Assembly: GCA_003489165.1 (NCBI GenBank)
Contig: DNJG01000156.1
Location: forward strand, 1-7,323
Reading direction: 5' to 3'
From: Nitrospinota bacterium
GTDB taxonomy: Bacteria > Nitrospinota > Nitrospinia > UBA9942
Length of the DNA: 7,323 bases
Shown here in pieces: positions 5,337 through 7,323 of this stretch (the stretch's first letter is position 1; the number at the start of each line of letters is the position of its first letter). The position numbers and the translations under genes were made by a program. A model generated the notes under the pieces. It did not search any database and was not told where the DNA came from. It saw only the letters and a program-made list of their open reading frames with translations.

Positions 5337-7064
5337 TTATATGTGTGCCCATATAAAGGCAATAACACCTGTAAGAATAAATTTCCCATCCACAACACCT
5401 TCACACGATAATCCCTGTGAGATTATCCTTCTGTGATAAAGGTAAAGATAGAATATCGTATATGCAATGGGAATTATAAGAAGATAACCAAGACTTGATA
5501 ACCATCCAATCCGTGAGAAGATAAATAATCCTATAGCTGCCAGACCGGAAATAGCTAATAGAAATATCTTTGTCTTTTCCTTGCCTATTAATATTGGAAT
5601 TGTCTCCCTGCCTACAAATCTGTCACCCTGAATATCCCTTATATCAAATAATACCGACCTTATATATGATATTAAGAATACAAATACAAACGATGCCATT
5701 ATGGAAAAATTTATACCTCCCCATACTTTGGCAGATGCAGGCACAAGGACACATACAGTTGCCCATGCAAGGGCAACAAAAACATCCTTTGATGCAGGGA
5801 TATCCTTTAACCTCTGATATTTTATATGCCTTGAAATGTAAGAGGGAAATATTTTCACACTATAGGCAATTCCAAGACATATAGAAATAAGCATCAACAG
5901 AAATGATGTGAATCCAGAAAAGGCGGATAATGCCAAGGATACCAAAGATGCGGTTACACCAATCTTTAATAATATATCCCTGTTCTTCTCGTAAAACTCA
6001 ATCCTGTCAGGTTCATTTATCCTCACACTATCTTTATCTGCTATATGGTTAATATTATACATTGAGAAAAAATACAAAAATGACACCGCCATAAAATAGA
6101 CAGACGGCTCTATACCGCTCAGGTAAGAGATTCCATAAGTCAGAAACGCCGCCCCAAGGGCTATATACAGATTGCTCCGAATCAAAAATTCTGCTGCATT
6201 ATATAATTTTTGAAATCCCTTTCTGCTCCGCTTCTCAATTTCCTCAAGCCTCTTTACCACCCTCATTATCATCCAGTTCGGAGTTGAAGCACCTGCAGTA
6301 ACACCAATAATATTAAACCTTGATATTTTTGACTCATCCAGTTCCGCCTCTGTCTCTATAAGAAATGTAGGGATTCCTGCAGATTCGGATACCTTTGCCA
6401 ATCGGGTGGTATTTGCACTATTCTTTCCGCCTACGACAATCATTGCATCTACTTCCTTCGCCAGTCTTAATACCTCACCCTGTCTGTCTTCTGTTGCATC
6501 GCATATAGTCTCTGCAATTACACAATCAGGGTATTTCTCTTTCAGCCTTTTTGTAATCTCCTTATATTTTGATACATCAAGGGTTGTCTGCCCAACAACA
6601 CATACCTTATCCATTGGAGGCAGTTTTTCTGCATCCTCCACAGTTCCTATTACAAACCCCTTTCCAGAAGTAAATCCCATAAGTCCGACTATCTCTGCAT
6701 GTCCCTCATCACCTATAATCACAGTATAATAACCTTTATTGGCATGCTTCTTTATAATTGACTGCACCCGTGCAACAAGTGGGCATGTGGCATCATTTAT
6801 CTTTACACCTTTTGCCTTTATCTCCTGTCTGACAGCAGGGGTTATGCCATGTGTCCTTATCACTACAGTCCCTGATTGGACACTGTCAAGGTTTTTAATT
6901 ACCTTTACATTCTTTGATTCAAGCATCTCTATTACCTGGGGGTTATGAATCAAGGGACCGTATGTATAAAGCTCCTTCTCCTCTTCAACGGCATCAAGGA
7001 CAATATCCATTGCCCTCTTTACCCCCATACAGAATCCTGCTGTCTTTGCCAATCTAACCTGCAT
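5337..7064 (-). CDS. ispH: IspH (HMBPP reductase) fused to a UbiA-type prenyltransferase
   Basis: Residues 1 to about 278 form a complete IspH, the iron-sulfur enzyme that makes IPP and DMAPP in the last MEP-pathway step. It keeps the cluster cysteines C12 (GFCMGVKRA), C94 (DATCPLV) and C188 (ETICDATEDRQ), plus H40, H72, H122, E124, T160, S216, N218 and S260. From about 295 to 575 the protein is a polytopic membrane domain of the UbiA superfamily, which transfers polyprenyl chains to an acceptor. The second Asp motif is textbook: D474, D477 and D481 in DIRDIQGDR followed by G485. The first is altered: N339-H-I-A-D343-K-D345 before INEPDR, with V347 where the third Asp usually sits. YSVKIF and RLKDIPASKD form the middle loop. 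The start gives the canonical IspH N-terminus, but there is no good ribosome site. The prenyl acceptor (quinone or lipid) cannot be told. It probably leads an operon with the kinase. Confidence 0.92.
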   Translation of the reverse strand: MQVRLAKTAGFCMGVKRAMDIVLDAVEEEKELYTYGPLIHNPQVIEMLESKNVKVIKNLDSVQSGTVVIRTHGITPAVRQEIKAKGVKINDATCPLVARVQSIIKKHANKGYYTVIIGDEGHAEIVGLMGFTSGKGFVIGTVEDAEKLPPMDKVCVVGQTTLDVSKYKEITKRLKEKYPDCVIAETICDATEDRQGEVLRLAKEVDAMIVVGGKNSANTTRLAKVSESAGIPTFLIETEAELDESKISRFNIIGVTAGASTPNWMIMRVVKRLEEIEKRSRKGFQKLYNAAEFLIRSNLYIALGAAFLTYGISYLSGIEPSVYFMAVSFLYFFSMYNINHIADKDSVRINEPDRIEFYEKNRDILLKIGVTASLVSLALSAFSGFTSFLLMLISICLGIAYSVKIFPSYISRHIKYQRLKDIPASKDVFVALAWATVCVLVPASAKVWGGINFSIMASFVFVFLISYIRSVLFDIRDIQGDRFVGRETIPILIGKEKTKIFLLAISGLAAIGLFIFSRIGWLSSLGYLLIIPIAYTIFYLYLYHRRIISQGLSCEGVVDGKFILTGVIAFIWAHI

Positions 7065-7070
7065 AGTACA

Positions 7071-7099
7071 ATTCTATATCCATACTGAAAATTCTTCAA
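7071..7099 (-). promoter_or_regulatory. Candidate promoter placing the ispH start codon at the transcript 5' end
   Basis: On the minus strand TTGAAG (7099-7094) and TAGAAT (7076-7071) are separated by exactly 17 bp; they match the sigma-70 consensus at 4 and 5 of 6 positions. Only 6 nt lie between TAGAAT and ATG 7064, so the transcript would begin at or within a base or two of the start codon. That fits the lack of a Shine-Dalgarno sequence here and suggests a leaderless mRNA. Read-through from the tRNA promoter would give an alternative, leadered transcript. Confidence 0.4.
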
Positions 7100-7173
7100 C
7101 CTGAATTATGAGAGAAGATATGATATGAATACTGATGAGAAAATCAGGAAAGATAATAAATGAATAATTTTGA

Positions 7174-7246
7174 TGAGCCGTGCTGGGATCGAACCAGCGA
7201 CCTACTGATTAAGAGTCAGTTGCTCTACCAGCTGAGCTAACGGCCC
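7174..7246 (-). tRNA. tRNA-Lys (anticodon CTT)
   Basis: The 73-nt gene folds into a full cloverleaf. The acceptor stem GGGCCGT pairs with ACGGCTC (one G-T pair) and the discriminator base is A. The D arm is GCTC-AGCTGGTA-GAGC. The anticodon arm ACTGA-CTCTTAA-TCAGT carries anticodon CTT, reading AAG lysine codons. The T arm is GCTGG-TTCGATC-CCAGC. The CCA tail is not encoded (TCA follows the discriminator), so it must be added after transcription. No terminator hairpin follows before ispH. Confidence 0.97.
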
Positions 7247-7268
7247 ACTATTTAAAGCTATTTATATA

Positions 7269-7297
7269 TTTTTAAGGAATTTTATGCAGTTTGTCAA
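7269..7297 (-). promoter_or_regulatory. Promoter of the tRNA-Lys gene
   Basis: A perfect -35 TTGACA (7297-7292) is followed after 17 bp by TAAAAA (7274-7269), a 4-of-6 match to TATAAT in a very AT-rich stretch. Transcription would start near 7262, about 16 nt before the mature tRNA 5' end, a normal leader length for processing by RNase P. Confidence 0.65.
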
Positions 7298-7323
7298 GGA
7301 ATTACTTAAATAATATGAAAGGT

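Noticed and set aside
5336..5362. Internal promoter for the kinase (TTGCCT and TATAAA)
   Set aside because: The spacer is only 15 bp and the elements overlap the end of the upstream gene; co-transcription is simpler.
7132..7147. CTGAT/ATCAG hairpin after the tRNA as a terminator
   Set aside because: The stem is only 5 bp and no U-run follows on the minus strand.

Overview
The window is a 7.3 kb piece of an AT-rich bacterial chromosome (roughly 40% G+C by eye). Every gene I can support reads on the minus strand, so transcription runs from high to low coordinates. The likely host is a Gram-negative-type environmental bacterium with a respiratory, possibly denitrifying, metabolism: it has an AniA-like copper nitrite reductase, an exported c-type cytochrome, the MEP isoprenoid pathway enzyme IspH, and a large multi-PAS sensor kinase. 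The style recalls Nitrospirota or related deep-branching lineages, but this is an impression from gene content and cannot be settled from the window.

In transcription order, the right edge holds a tRNA-Lys (CTT anticodon, 7174-7246) with a good sigma-70-type promoter. About 110 bp later comes a 575-residue fusion of IspH to a UbiA-type membrane prenyltransferase (5337-7064). After a 33 bp gap follows a 1009-residue membrane sensor histidine kinase (dCache-HAMP-PAS-PAS-PAS-HisKA-HATPase, 2274-5303). Its 3' end overlaps the start of a NarL/FixJ-family response regulator (1613-2284). These three genes probably form one operon.

The 378 bp gap at 1235-1612 is the only long non-coding stretch and is dense with signals. 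On the side next to the regulator is a roughly 135 bp MITE-like unit with nested inverted repeats (1438-1572), whose inner hairpin could terminate the kinase/regulator transcript. Then come imperfect 22 bp direct repeats, an Fnr/Dnr-like palindrome (1321-1332), TACC-type repeats, and a perfect 12 bp inverted repeat whose downstream arm is the Shine-Dalgarno sequence of the cytochrome gene.

The left part encodes a monohaem c-type cytochrome (758-1234) and then nirK (1-683, cut by the window edge). A strong C/G hairpin lies between them. The simplest reading is a periplasmic nitrite-reduction module, with the cytochrome as electron donor to NirK. It may be controlled by an Fnr/Dnr-type regulator, possibly by the neighbouring two-component system, and possibly by a leader RNA that hides the ribosome binding site. 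The link between the two-component system and nirK is inferred from position only.
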